24,963 nt of DNA from Clostridiales bacterium. GTDB taxonomy: Bacteria > Bacillota > Clostridia > Christensenellales > Aristaeellaceae. Shown here in pieces: positions 1-7,896 of this stretch; position 1 is the first letter of the stretch; every line of letters begins with the position of its first letter. The position numbers and the translations under genes are program-made. The stretch is from positions 1 through 24,963 of the forward strand of contig JAAYJP010000251.1 of NCBI GenBank assembly GCA_012522875.1, written 5' to 3'. The notes beneath the pieces are model-generated. The model worked only from the letters and a program-made list of their open reading frames with translations, made no database searches and was not told where the DNA came from.

Positions 1-14
1 GCAGCCGGCTTCAA

Positions 15-30
15 GGAAGCAGTAGCTTCC
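15..30. other. Small inverted repeat upstream of tyrS
   Basis: GGAAGC and GCTTCC form a six-base-pair stem around a four-base loop. No run of T follows on either strand, so it is weak as a terminator. It may be the tail of a terminator or another element of a gene outside the window. Nothing else is recognisable in bases 1-47. Confidence 0.25.
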
Positions 31-47
31 CGGGTTCTCAAACGCTG

Positions 48-76
48 TTGCCGAATTTTACGCTGTTTGGTATAGT
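48..76 (+). promoter_or_regulatory. Promoter for tyrS
   Basis: TTGCCG at 48-53 and TATAGT at 71-76 are separated by 17 bases, a good match to a sigma-A promoter (-10 five of six, -35 four of six). The expected start near base 83 leaves a leader of only about 26 bases, too short for a T-box. Confidence 0.55.
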
Positions 77-108
77 GTTTTCATTATTCAGCACGGAGGA
101 AATGGCCT

Positions 109-1335
109 ATGCATATCCTGGACACCCTGAAGGAGCGCGGTTTTCTGGCGCAGATCACTTTTGAAGAAGCGCTTTATGAGCAGTTGGCCAAGGAGCCAAC
201 CGCTTTCTACATAGGCTTCGACCCTACAGCGGTGAGTCTGCATTTTGGCCATTTTATCCCAATCCTTGCGATGGTACATATGCAAAAGGCCGGGCATATC
301 CCCATCGCACTCATTGGCGGCGGTACCGCCCGAATAGGCGACCCCAGCGGACGAACTGATTTGCGCCAGATGATGGACGATGCAACCATTGAACGCCATA
401 TTTCGGGCATTAAGGGGCAGATTGGCCGTTTTATTGATTTCAGGGAAAACAGGGCGCTTGCTGCCAACAACGCCGACTGGCTGATGAATCTCAATTATAT
501 CGATTTCATCCGGGAAATCGGCGTCCATTTTTCCGTGAACCGCATGATCACCGCTGAATGCTACAAACAACGCATGGAACAAGGGCTCACATTCCTGGAG
601 TTCAACTACATGATCATGCAGGCCTATGATTTCCTGGAATTGTACCGCCGCCATAACTGCCTGCTTCAGATGGGCGGAGACGACCAATGGAGCAATATGC
701 TGGCAGGCGCTGACCTGATCCGCCGTAGGGAGCGCAAGCAGGCCTTCGCCTGCACCTTTAATCTCCTGATGAACTCTGAGGGTCAGAAGATGGGCAAGAC
801 GGCGCGAGGCGCCTTGTGGCTGGATGCGGAGCTTTGCAGCCCCTATGAGTTTTACCAGTACTGGCGCAACATTGCTGACGCGGATGTGAGGAAGAGCCTC
901 TCCATGCTTACCTTCCTGCCAATGGTTGAAGTGGACCGCCTGGCAGGTCTTGAAGGTTCCCGGATCAACGAAGCCAAGACAGTGCTTGCCTTTGAAACCA
1001 CGAAACTGGTCCATGGCGAAGCGGAGGCACAAAAGGCCAGGGAAGCATCCAGCGCGCTTTTTGCGGGAGCGGGCAGTATGGAGGATGTGCCCACCTTCCT
1101 GATTACCACCCGGCAACTGGAGGAGGACAGCCGGCTGACTACTATCCTCTTCCTCTGCGGCCTGTGCTCCAGCCGCTCTGACGCTCGCAAGATGGTGCAG
1201 CAGGGTGCGGTAGCGGTAGGTGAGAAAAAGATATCCAACACCGATTTTGTGCTGGGTGCTGATGACATTCCGGCAGAAGGCATGCTTTTGCGCAGAGGGA
1301 AAAAGCAGTACTGCCGGTTGATGATGAAGCGTTGA
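109..1335 (+). CDS. tyrS: Tyrosyl-tRNA synthetase
   Basis: This cytoplasmic class I aminoacyl-tRNA synthetase charges tRNA-Tyr with tyrosine using ATP. The 408-residue protein has the normal bacterial length. The HIGH-type motif is HFGH at residues 45-48, after the binding strand FYIGFDPT. The KMSKS loop is KMGKT at residues 227-231, the variant usual in this family. The tyrosine pocket region includes QMGGDDQWSN. The last 65 or so residues look like the S4-type RNA-binding domain that grips the tRNA. The ATG at 109 follows GGAGGA with about ten bases of spacing; a closer ATG at 102 is out of frame. The gene overlaps the next one by four bases, so the two are probably co-transcribed. Identification is secure. 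Confidence 0.97.
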   Translation: MHILDTLKERGFLAQITFEEALYEQLAKEPTAFYIGFDPTAVSLHFGHFIPILAMVHMQKAGHIPIALIGGGTARIGDPSGRTDLRQMMDDATIERHISGIKGQIGRFIDFRENRALAANNADWLMNLNYIDFIREIGVHFSVNRMITAECYKQRMEQGLTFLEFNYMIMQAYDFLELYRRHNCLLQMGGDDQWSNMLAGADLIRRRERKQAFACTFNLLMNSEGQKMGKTARGALWLDAELCSPYEFYQYWRNIADADVRKSLSMLTFLPMVEVDRLAGLEGSRINEAKTVLAFETTKLVHGEAEAQKAREASSALFAGAGSMEDVPTFLITTRQLEEDSRLTTILFLCGLCSSRSDARKMVQQGAVAVGEKKISNTDFVLGADDIPAEGMLLRRGKKQYCRLMMKR

Positions 1336-1973
1336 ACATCAAACCGGATTTCCTCACTCTGGCCAAACCCGCCACCATAGAATATGTGGTGCAGAAAAGC
1401 CGTTTTCTTGGTGCCGCTTCCCCGGCCATCAGCGAGCAGGAAGCGCTTTCCCATGTTCGGAAACAGCGGATGGACTTAAAGGGCGCATCCCATTATTGTT
1501 ATGCCTATATCATCGGAGATAACGCCGGTATCATGCGTTATCAGGATGATGGTGAGCCCGGCGGAACCGCTGGCATGCCTATCCTGGAAGCCCTAAGGCA
1601 CCGGAAAGCCGTAAACGCCTGTGTGGTGGTGACCCGTTTCTTCGGCGGCGTCCTCCTGGGGGCTGGCGGCTTAACCCGGGCTTACAGCCACACGGCCAAT
1701 GAAGCCATCAAGGCAGCGGGTCTGGCGCTGGTGGAGCAAAGCGTACGGCTAAGGGTTCTGGCCCATTACCCCTATTGGGACAAGCTGGAGTACCTGCTCA
1801 GCCAGCGGACTGTTATGCAGCTGGAAAAGGAGTTTTCGGCTCAGGTTGAGGTCTCCATGGTTGTCCGGCAAAAAGACGCCCCCGCGCTGGCCAGGGAAAT
1901 GATGGATATCACCACCGGGACAGCAGAGGTTTCATTGAGCGATCCGTTTCCATGGCAGTGGCCAGTAGCATAA
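1332..1973 (+). CDS. yigZ: YigZ/IMPACT (UPF0029) family protein
   Basis: This 213-residue cytoplasmic protein belongs to the YigZ/IMPACT family, whose bacterial role is poorly defined; relatives are linked to translation control. The N-terminal domain carries the family hallmarks: DDGEPGGTAGMPILEAL around residues 75-91, then VVVTRFFGG and LLGAGGLTRAYS. The C-terminal 75 residues or so fit the small ferredoxin-like domain (DUF1949 type). The start is a TTG overlapping the tyrS stop (TTGA). It has no clear ribosome binding site and is chosen because the first downstream ATG (residue 47) would remove the start of the conserved domain. Translation is probably coupled to tyrS. It converges on the HAD gene with an 11-base gap and no visible terminator. 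Confidence 0.88.
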   Translation: MNIKPDFLTLAKPATIEYVVQKSRFLGAASPAISEQEALSHVRKQRMDLKGASHYCYAYIIGDNAGIMRYQDDGEPGGTAGMPILEALRHRKAVNACVVVTRFFGGVLLGAGGLTRAYSHTANEAIKAAGLALVEQSVRLRVLAHYPYWDKLEYLLSQRTVMQLEKEFSAQVEVSMVVRQKDAPALAREMMDITTGTAEVSLSDPFPWQWPVA

Positions 1974-1984
1974 ATTTCCCAGCC

Positions 1985-2809
1985 CTACAGGCAGAAGCGG
2001 TGGATGGCCTCCGCCACCCCATCATCCATATTGGAAGCAGTCAGATGAACAGCGGTGTCCTTTACTGCTTGTGCCGCGTTACCCATGGCGACGCTGATGC
2101 CGGCAAACTCAAGCATGGGAACATCGTTGAGCTGATCTCCCAGGGCCAGGATATTTTCAGGCTCGATTTCCAGCCTTTCCGCCAAATCCCTTAGTCCGGT
2201 GCCTTTGGAGATATTGGAAGGCATGATTTCGATGTTGTTGGCACTGGATTGGGTGAGTGAATGGGTTGGCACACAGTCAAGGGCTTCACGGATTTCTCCC
2301 AGGCTGTGCCCGCCTTCGCTGTGGTAGACATAGAACTTGTAAATCGGATGCTTCACCGCATCCAGGCATGCTTCCCGGCCATAATAATATTTGACGCGGT
2401 CTTTTATCTCCTTGCGGTCGACGAAGTCGGTCTCCGAATGGTGCCTGTTTTTTTCATACCGGGCAAATACGGCATTTTTTGCGAAGATAAAATAACCCTC
2501 ATTCAGGCTTTCCAGCACATCGATGGCGCACTGCGCTGTTATTTTCAGCATCACATGTTCTGTCAGAATGTTTCCCAGAGGCTTGTCATAGATCACACAG
2601 CCATTGAGGCTGATAATTGGCCCCTCAATACCCGCATCCAGCATGACCATGGAAGCATTGTCCGGAAAACGCCCGGTACAGGCCGCAAATTGGATGCCCT
2701 TCCTGCGGGCGGCCCGGATGGCACCCGCAGTGCGCCGGGAAACCAGGGAATGTTCGTTCAGCAGCGTTCCATCCATGTCGGCGGCAATCAGGCGCACCGC
2801 AGGCTTCAT
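1985..2809 (-). CDS. Cof-type HAD-superfamily phosphatase
   Basis: A haloacid dehalogenase-superfamily hydrolase of the Cof/YidA type, which dephosphorylates small phosphorylated metabolites such as sugar phosphates or cofactor intermediates. The exact substrate cannot be read from sequence. Motif I is DMDGTLL near residue 11, with the nucleophile and acid-base aspartates; motif II lies in the AACTGR segment; motif III lysine is in SKGTGL; motif IV is GDQLNDVPML. The roughly 100-residue insert between motifs II and III fits a C2-type cap. I chose the ATG at 2809 (274 residues) because AGGGGG lies about ten bases upstream; a TTG at 2833 would add eight residues but has no such site. It starts 20 bases after the rluA-type gene and is probably in its operon. 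Confidence 0.9.
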   Translation of the reverse strand: MKPAVRLIAADMDGTLLNEHSLVSRRTAGAIRAARRKGIQFAACTGRFPDNASMVMLDAGIEGPIISLNGCVIYDKPLGNILTEHVMLKITAQCAIDVLESLNEGYFIFAKNAVFARYEKNRHHSETDFVDRKEIKDRVKYYYGREACLDAVKHPIYKFYVYHSEGGHSLGEIREALDCVPTHSLTQSSANNIEIMPSNISKGTGLRDLAERLEIEPENILALGDQLNDVPMLEFAGISVAMGNAAQAVKDTAVHLTASNMDDGVAEAIHRFCL

Positions 2810-2829
2810 GATAAACTTGCCCCCTGTTC

Positions 2830-3681
2830 TCAAAATGGCGCGGGCACAACAAACCGTCTGCCCCGAAGTGATTCTATCCCACTGGCCTCGGGGAAGGCAA
2901 GGGACACGGCAGAGAGTTTCAGCCCCGGCTGCCCCTGGGCCCGGTTGAAAGCGCGGTCTCCGTAAGCGTCGTCCCCCAGAATGGGGTGTCCGATATGGGC
3001 CAGATGGGCCCGGATCTGATGGGTGCGTCCGGTATAGAGCCTCACTTCAAGGCGGGTAACCTCCCCTGCCTCCAATATTCTGTAACCTGTGAGGATTTCC
3101 CTGGCTTCCGGTGCCGGCGTATCCGTTACCCACACACGCGACCTCCTTGCATCCTTGATAAGCCAGGCGCGCAGCGTTCCTTCCTGACGCCCTGGCGTTC
3201 CGCGCACCAGGCATTCGTATATCTTGATAAGATCCCGTCCTTTGAAAGCTTGACGGGCTGTTTTTCCATCAGCCTCATTTTTGGCCAGAAGGCATAAACC
3301 GCTGGCCTGGTTATCCAGCCTGTGGCACAGTTCAGGCATATAGTGCCCCCGAGCATGGCTTTCGGCCCACATAATCAACGAAAACCCTCCATATGCGTTC
3401 GGGTCAGAATTGACGCCGGCGGGCTTATTCACAATCAGATAATGCTCATCCTCATATACGATGGGTATTTCCTGCATACCATGGCGGGTATAGAGAACGA
3501 CCTCGTCCCCAGCCTTAACCCGGGTACCCGTACCTGCCCTTGTGCCGTTCACCAGCACATCCCTTTTTCGCAGCGCTTCCCGTACCGCATGTTCGGGCAA
3601 CAGCGGCCAAGCCCGGCGCAGGCTTTTGGCCAATGCTTCCCCGCCTGCCTTTTCCCCGATTATCGCAGTGTACCTGTGCAT
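2830..3681 (-). CDS. RluA-family pseudouridine synthase
   Basis: This enzyme converts specific uridines in rRNA or tRNA to pseudouridine. The N-terminal 60 residues or so look like an S4 RNA-binding domain (the segment with VREALRKRDVLVNG), and the catalytic domain follows. The catalytic aspartate is in HRLDNQASGLCLLAKN, the RluA-family motif, and GRTHQIRAHLAHIGHPILGD near the C-terminus is equally typical. The start is the ATG at 3681 (283 residues), because GGAGG precedes it by eight bases; a TTG at 3696 would place that site inside the coding region. The target uridine (RluC, RluD or other type) cannot be assigned. It is divergent from the livK gene and leads a two-gene unit with the HAD phosphatase. 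Confidence 0.92.
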   Translation of the reverse strand: MHRYTAIIGEKAGGEALAKSLRRAWPLLPEHAVREALRKRDVLVNGTRAGTGTRVKAGDEVVLYTRHGMQEIPIVYEDEHYLIVNKPAGVNSDPNAYGGFSLIMWAESHARGHYMPELCHRLDNQASGLCLLAKNEADGKTARQAFKGRDLIKIYECLVRGTPGRQEGTLRAWLIKDARRSRVWVTDTPAPEAREILTGYRILEAGEVTRLEVRLYTGRTHQIRAHLAHIGHPILGDDAYGDRAFNRAQGQPGLKLSAVSLAFPEASGIESLRGRRFVVPAPF

Positions 3682-3723
3682 CGAACTTGCCTCCAACTAC
3701 CCCAAAACGCATTTTGTTTTGCC

Positions 3724-3732
3724 ATCATATCA
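3724..3732 (-). promoter_or_regulatory. Possible extended -10 promoter for the rluA-type gene
   Basis: On the minus strand TGATATGAT is an extended -10 element (TG, one base, TATGAT), about 40 bases before the ATG. A perfect TTGACA (plus positions 3743-3748) lies only 13 bases away, too close for a normal pair, so the assignment is tentative. Confidence 0.3.
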
Positions 3733-3815
3733 TAAGGGGGGATGTCAATAGTGGTTTGATTTATTCTGCCCAATGCATCAATCGTCGCAAAAACAACGAA
3801 AATACACCTCATTGC

Positions 3816-3844
3816 TTGTATATCCATTCATTATTTCGTATTCT
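3816..3844 (+). promoter_or_regulatory. Possible promoter for the liv operon
   Basis: TTGTAT at 3816-3821 and TATTCT at 3839-3844 are 17 bases apart and would give a leader of about 43 bases before livK. The hexamers are only moderate matches. I see no riboswitch or obvious operator palindrome in the 212-base divergent region around it. Confidence 0.4.
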
Positions 3845-3893
3845 TGCATGCAATCGCAGACATGCGGGAAAACAAAAAGGAGGTCAGGATGTC

Positions 3894-5027
3894 ATGAAGA
3901 AAAGGTCTTTCTTGCCCCTGTTGCTCATGGTTGTACTGGTTCTATCTGCTTTCGCCCCAGCGATGGCTGAAGAAGTCATTAAGATTGGAGGCATCGGCGT
4001 CCTGTCCGGCCCGTATGCCCAGTATGGCATTGCCTGCAAGGAAGGCATGGACCTGTATATTGACCAGCTCAACGCCAGTGGCGGCGTGCTGGGCAAGCAG
4101 GTTGAGTTCATCTGGGAGGACACCGAGGCTGATGTCACCAAAGCCATCAACGCCTTTAACAAACTGGTTGACAATGACGGAGTCGTGGCCATCCTGGGCG
4201 CGGTATTGAGCGGCGAAACCAAGGTGGTCGCTGAGTTCTCCGAAACCATCGGCATTCCCCAGATCACCCCCTCTTCCACGGCCTATGATGTGACCACCGG
4301 ACGGCCCAACGTTTTCCGCACCTGCTTCCTGGATCCGGTTCAGGCGGTGGCAATTGCCCGCTATGTCGCGGAAGAAGGCTACAAAAGCCCCGCCGTACTT
4401 TATGACAAGGCCACTGAGTATTCAAAAGGACTTTATGACTCCTTCACCGCCGAATGTGAAGCCCAGGGCATTCCAGTGGTGGCTGCTGAGTCTGCCGCCT
4501 ATGGTGATGTGGACTATAAAACACAGTTGACCACCATTAAAAACGCCAATCCCGACTGCGTTTTCCTCCCCTATTACGGCAGCGACGCCGCCATGATTCT
4601 GGCCCAGGCCAAGGAACTGGGACTGGATGTGAAGTTTTTTGGCGCTGACGGCATCGCCGACATCGTGGATGTGGTGAGCGACAAGGAACTCCTGGTCGAT
4701 CTGGAATACACGGACCACTTCTCCATCGGCGCCCAGAATGAAATGGCCGTCAAGTTTGTGGAGGACTACAAGGAAAAATATGGCAAAGATCCAGCAATTT
4801 CCTTCAGCGCAACCGGCTATGACGCGGCTTTGGTGCTCTTCAGTGCCATTGAGAAAGCCGGCACAACCGATTATCAGGCCGTAGTGGACGCCATCAAAGC
4901 CACGGACCTCAACGCGGTAAGCGGCAGCATTAAGTTTGATGACCACAACGATCCCATCAAGAGCATTTTCTTTCAGTCCTTTGATAACCAGGGAAACAAG
5001 GTTTTCGTCAAGCAGCTTGACCCGTGA
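3894..5027 (+). CDS. livK: Branched-chain amino acid ABC transporter substrate-binding protein
   Basis: The extracytoplasmic binding protein of a Liv/HAAT-family importer, which captures leucine, isoleucine, valine or related amino acids and delivers them to the permease. The 377-residue protein has a signal peptide with KKR near the start, a hydrophobic core (residues 6-19) and APAMA before EEVIKIGG, a signal peptidase I type site near residue 25. Two periplasmic-binding-protein lobes follow (family PF13458 style), with segments GVLSGPYAQYG and ITPSSTAYDVT typical of ligand contacts. There is no lipobox cysteine, unusual for a monoderm. The ATG at 3894 follows AAGGAGGT with nine bases of spacing. 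The reading frame stays open upstream to 3540, but that part is antisense to the rluA-type gene. Exact substrate is not determined. Confidence 0.93.
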   Translation: MKKRSFLPLLLMVVLVLSAFAPAMAEEVIKIGGIGVLSGPYAQYGIACKEGMDLYIDQLNASGGVLGKQVEFIWEDTEADVTKAINAFNKLVDNDGVVAILGAVLSGETKVVAEFSETIGIPQITPSSTAYDVTTGRPNVFRTCFLDPVQAVAIARYVAEEGYKSPAVLYDKATEYSKGLYDSFTAECEAQGIPVVAAESAAYGDVDYKTQLTTIKNANPDCVFLPYYGSDAAMILAQAKELGLDVKFFGADGIADIVDVVSDKELLVDLEYTDHFSIGAQNEMAVKFVEDYKEKYGKDPAISFSATGYDAALVLFSAIEKAGTTDYQAVVDAIKATDLNAVSGSIKFDDHNDPIKSIFFQSFDNQGNKVFVKQLDP

Positions 5028-5044
5028 TCGCCAATTTACCTCAG

Positions 5045-5083
5045 GAAGGGGAGGAAAACTTTCCTCCCCCTTCTTGTTGTTTT
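5045..5083 (+). terminator. Hairpin after livK, likely partial terminator
   Basis: GAAGGGGAGGAA pairs with TTCCTCCCCCTTC with a single bulged C and a short A-rich loop, followed by the T-rich stretch TTGTTGTTTT. It sits 17 bases after the livK stop and 68 bases before livH. Such a site would let most transcripts stop after the binding protein gene. Confidence 0.7.
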
Positions 5084-5150
5084 GGCAGTTTTTGGCTACA
5101 CTGATGGACAAGCAGCAAGCACGCCTTGGCGTCGGGAAGGTAGCGGAGCA

Positions 5151-6029
5151 ATGAACTTATTTTTCAATCAGTTGATCAACGGCCTGCATGTGGGAAGCAT
5201 TTATGCCCTCATTGCCCTTGGCTACACCATGGTATACGGCATCGTAAAACTGATCAATTTCGCGCACGGGGATATCATCATGGTGGGAGCGTATACGGCA
5301 GTGATCACCCTTGCCACGCTGGGCTGGTCCACGCCGGCCGCGCTGTTTTCTGCCATCGTGGCATGCGTTGTATTTGGCGTCCTCATTGAGAGGCTGGCAT
5401 ACAAACCGCTGCGCCGTTCTCCCCGCATCTCTTCCCTGATTACCGCAATCGGTGTAAGTATGCTGCTGCAAAATGCAGCGCTCCTGGTGTTTGGTGCGCA
5501 ACCCAGGCCTTTTCCCACCATCCTGAGCATGCCCCCGCTTCGTGTTCACACTTTACAGATCAGTTTTAATACCGTTCTGACCATTGTGGTATCCGGTATC
5601 CTAATGGTCTTCCTTCAGGGGTTTGTCCAGATGTCAAAAACCGGCAAAGCCATGCGCGCGGTGAGTGAGGACTACAACACAGCCCAATTGATGGGCATCA
5701 ATGTCAACAATACCATCACCACCACCTTTGTCATCGGCTGTACATTGGCTGGCATTGGCTCGTTCCTATACTGTATGGCTTATCCCTCCGTCTATCCCAC
5801 ACTGGGGGCGCTTCCAGGGCTTAAGGCTTTTATCGCTGCAGTCCTGGGCGGCATCGGGATTATCCCCGGCGCCATGCTGGGCGGATTTGTGATGGGCGTT
5901 GCAGAAAGCCTGACCAAGGCCTATATCTCCTCCCAGTTGTCTGACGCAGTGGTTTATGGCATTCTCATTATTGTGCTGATGGTGAAACCCGCCGGGTTAC
6001 TGGGCAAAAAGATGAGCGAGAAAGTGTAA
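5151..6029 (+). CDS. livH: Branched-chain amino acid ABC transporter permease LivH
   Basis: One of two integral membrane subunits forming the channel of the importer. The 292-residue length is normal for LivH, and the start MNLFFNQLINGLHVGSIYAL with GYTMVYGIVKLINFAHGD is a strong family signature. About eight membrane segments are apparent; the cytoplasmic loop with the segment GKAMRAVSEDYNTAQLMGI is the conserved coupling region that contacts the ATPases. The ATG at 5151 is preceded by GGGAAGG and GGAG; the frame is open upstream to 5082, but that part overlaps the hairpin region and adds no recognisable membrane segment. It follows livK by 123 bases and precedes the livM-livG gene by four. 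Confidence 0.95.
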   Translation: MNLFFNQLINGLHVGSIYALIALGYTMVYGIVKLINFAHGDIIMVGAYTAVITLATLGWSTPAALFSAIVACVVFGVLIERLAYKPLRRSPRISSLITAIGVSMLLQNAALLVFGAQPRPFPTILSMPPLRVHTLQISFNTVLTIVVSGILMVFLQGFVQMSKTGKAMRAVSEDYNTAQLMGINVNNTITTTFVIGCTLAGIGSFLYCMAYPSVYPTLGALPGLKAFIAAVLGGIGIIPGAMLGGFVMGVAESLTKAYISSQLSDAVVYGILIIVLMVKPAGLLGKKMSEKV

Positions 6030-6033
6030 GCGA

Positions 6034-7896
6034 ATGAAGAAAAGGACAAAAGCTATTCTGCTGAATACCATCGCCCTGCTCGCGATCTACTTTTTCACCA
6101 CCATCCTGATCGCCAACAAGGGTGTTAACAACTATGTCTCAGGCATCATTATCACGGTGCTGATCACCATCATCATGACGGCCAGCCTGAATGTGACCAC
6201 GGGCCTATTGGGCCAGCTGGCGCTTGGACATGCGGGTTTCATGGCTATTGGCGCGTATGCTTCCGCCCTGTTCACGCGCTCAGTGGGCATCGCCTTTGGC
6301 CTTTCACTGCCCATCTCCCTTCTTCTGGGTGGATTGATGGCTGCTGTCTTTGGATTTCTCATCGGCACCCCTGCCCTGCGCCTGACCGGGGACTACCTGG
6401 CCATCATCACCCTGGGCTTTGGGGAAATTATTCGCGTGGTCATCGAAAACCTCGAGTTCACGGGAGGCGCCGCGGGCCTGACCCGCATCACGCGTATGTC
6501 CCGCGCTTTTTCCAGCGACACCGCTGTGTCAACGGCCGTTCAGTTTTCTATTGTCTTCTGGATTACCGTGGTGATTATTGCCAGCATCTTTACCTTGGGC
6601 CGCTCCCGCCACGGCCGGGCAATCATCTCCATTCGGGAGAATGTGGTAGCCTCGGAAGCTATTGGAATCCCCACCACCCGGTATAAACTGCTGGCTTTCA
6701 CCATCGCCGCTTTCTTTGCCGGGATTGCGGGGGGACTGTATGCCCACCAGACGGGTATCCTCAACGCCAAAATTTTCGGTTTCAACAAGTCCATCGAATA
6801 CCTGGTCATTGTGGTGCTTGGCGGCATGGGCTCTATCACCGGCTCAATCATTGCCTCAATAATCTTGGTGACCCTGCCGGAGATGCTTCGCGGACTCGCA
6901 GAATATCGGCTTATCATTTATTCGTTGGTGCTCATCCTGATGATGCTGTTCCGGCCATCCGGCCTTTTGGGCACAAGGGAGTTCTCTCTTCTGGATTTCT
7001 GGGAGTGGGCCGAACGGTTTTTTCGAAAGGTTTTCAAAGGGAAAACGTCGGAAACCAAGATGCCTTTTACGCCCCGCTATGATGTATGGGAGGAAAAGCC
7101 GGTGCTTGAAATCTGCAGGCTGGGCATTTCCTTTGGAGGCTTGAGGGCCGCAGATGATGTGAACCTCTGCCTGATGAACAATGAAATTGTTGGCCTTATC
7201 GGTCCCAATGGCGCTGGAAAGACCACCATTTTCAATATGCTGACAGGCGTCTACATTCCTACAGATGGAGATATCAACCTCCTAGGCAAACGCATCAACG
7301 GGCTGGCTCCCCATGAAATCACCAAAAACGGAATCGCGCGCACCTTTCAAAACATCCGCTTGTTCAAATCCATGACCGTGCTTGAAAACATCAAGGTGGC
7401 ATTCCACTCCCGGATGCATTACTCCACACTGAGCGGCATTCTGCGAGACAGCGATTGTACCAGCGAGGAGCGGGGAATTGACATACGCGCGCGGGAACTG
7501 CTCCGTGTTTTCCAGATGGAGGATGTGGCGGATGCGCCGTCCAGTTCCCTCCCCTACGGCCAGCAACGTAAGCTGGAAATTTGCCGCGCCCTGGCATCAA
7601 ACCCCAAAGTTCTCCTGCTGGATGAGCCGGCTGCCGGCATGAACCCCATGGAAACAACTGAGTTGATGCAGACGATCAAGACCATCCGGAACCGCTTCTC
7701 CGTGGCCATCCTGTTGATCGAGCATGACATGAAACTGGTGATGGGCATCTGCGAGCGGATTTATGTGCTGAACTATGGCAAGGTCATCGCGGAAGGAACA
7801 CCTGAGCAAATCCGCAATAATCCCGGCGTTATCGCCGCCTACCTGGGCAGCGCCGATGCCCGGCCGGGGTCCATGGGAGGGCTTGCCCATGCTTAA
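6034..7896 (+). CDS. livMG: LivM-LivG fusion: branched-chain amino acid ABC transporter permease/ATP-binding protein
   Basis: A single 620-residue polypeptide joins the second permease subunit to one ATPase subunit. Residues 1-310 or so are LivM: multiple membrane segments, the segment TGLLGQLALGHAGFMAIGAY, the coupling loop GRAIISIRENVVASEAIGI, and the ending RPSGLLG. A charged linker (about 312-350) leads to a LivG-type ATPase with Walker A GPNGAGKTT at 390-398, a signature written LPYGQQRKLEI near 505, Walker B LLLDEPAAGMNP near 527 and the switch EHDMKLVM. The proline in LPYGQ replaces the usual serine. There is no stop or frame change across the join, so it reads as a true fusion. An internal ATG at 7060 in the linker has no good ribosome binding site. 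The 3' end overlaps livF by eight bases. Confidence 0.95.
   Translation: MKKRTKAILLNTIALLAIYFFTTILIANKGVNNYVSGIIITVLITIIMTASLNVTTGLLGQLALGHAGFMAIGAYASALFTRSVGIAFGLSLPISLLLGGLMAAVFGFLIGTPALRLTGDYLAIITLGFGEIIRVVIENLEFTGGAAGLTRITRMSRAFSSDTAVSTAVQFSIVFWITVVIIASIFTLGRSRHGRAIISIRENVVASEAIGIPTTRYKLLAFTIAAFFAGIAGGLYAHQTGILNAKIFGFNKSIEYLVIVVLGGMGSITGSIIASIILVTLPEMLRGLAEYRLIIYSLVLILMMLFRPSGLLGTREFSLLDFWEWAERFFRKVFKGKTSETKMPFTPRYDVWEEKPVLEICRLGISFGGLRAADDVNLCLMNNEIVGLIGPNGAGKTTIFNMLTGVYIPTDGDINLLGKRINGLAPHEITKNGIARTFQNIRLFKSMTVLENIKVAFHSRMHYSTLSGILRDSDCTSEERGIDIRARELLRVFQMEDVADAPSSSLPYGQQRKLEICRALASNPKVLLLDEPAAGMNPMETTELMQTIKTIRNRFSVAILLIEHDMKLVMGICERIYVLNYGKVIAEGTPEQIRNNPGVIAAYLGSADARPGSMGGLAHA

Noticed and set aside
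1..47. Possible tRNA end or T-loop (CGGGTTCTCAAACG)
   Set aside because: The sequence does not match GGTTCGAATCC well, no acceptor stem pairs with it in the window, and only a short hairpin is visible.
88..1116. A 342-codon minus-strand open frame opposite tyrS
   Set aside because: It is a frame shadow of a clear tyrS gene, with no family similarity and no plausible start signal.
3540..3893. Long upstream extension of the livK reading frame
   Set aside because: The extension is antisense to the rluA-type gene and crosses the likely promoter. The ATG at 3894 has an excellent ribosome binding site and begins a normal signal peptide.
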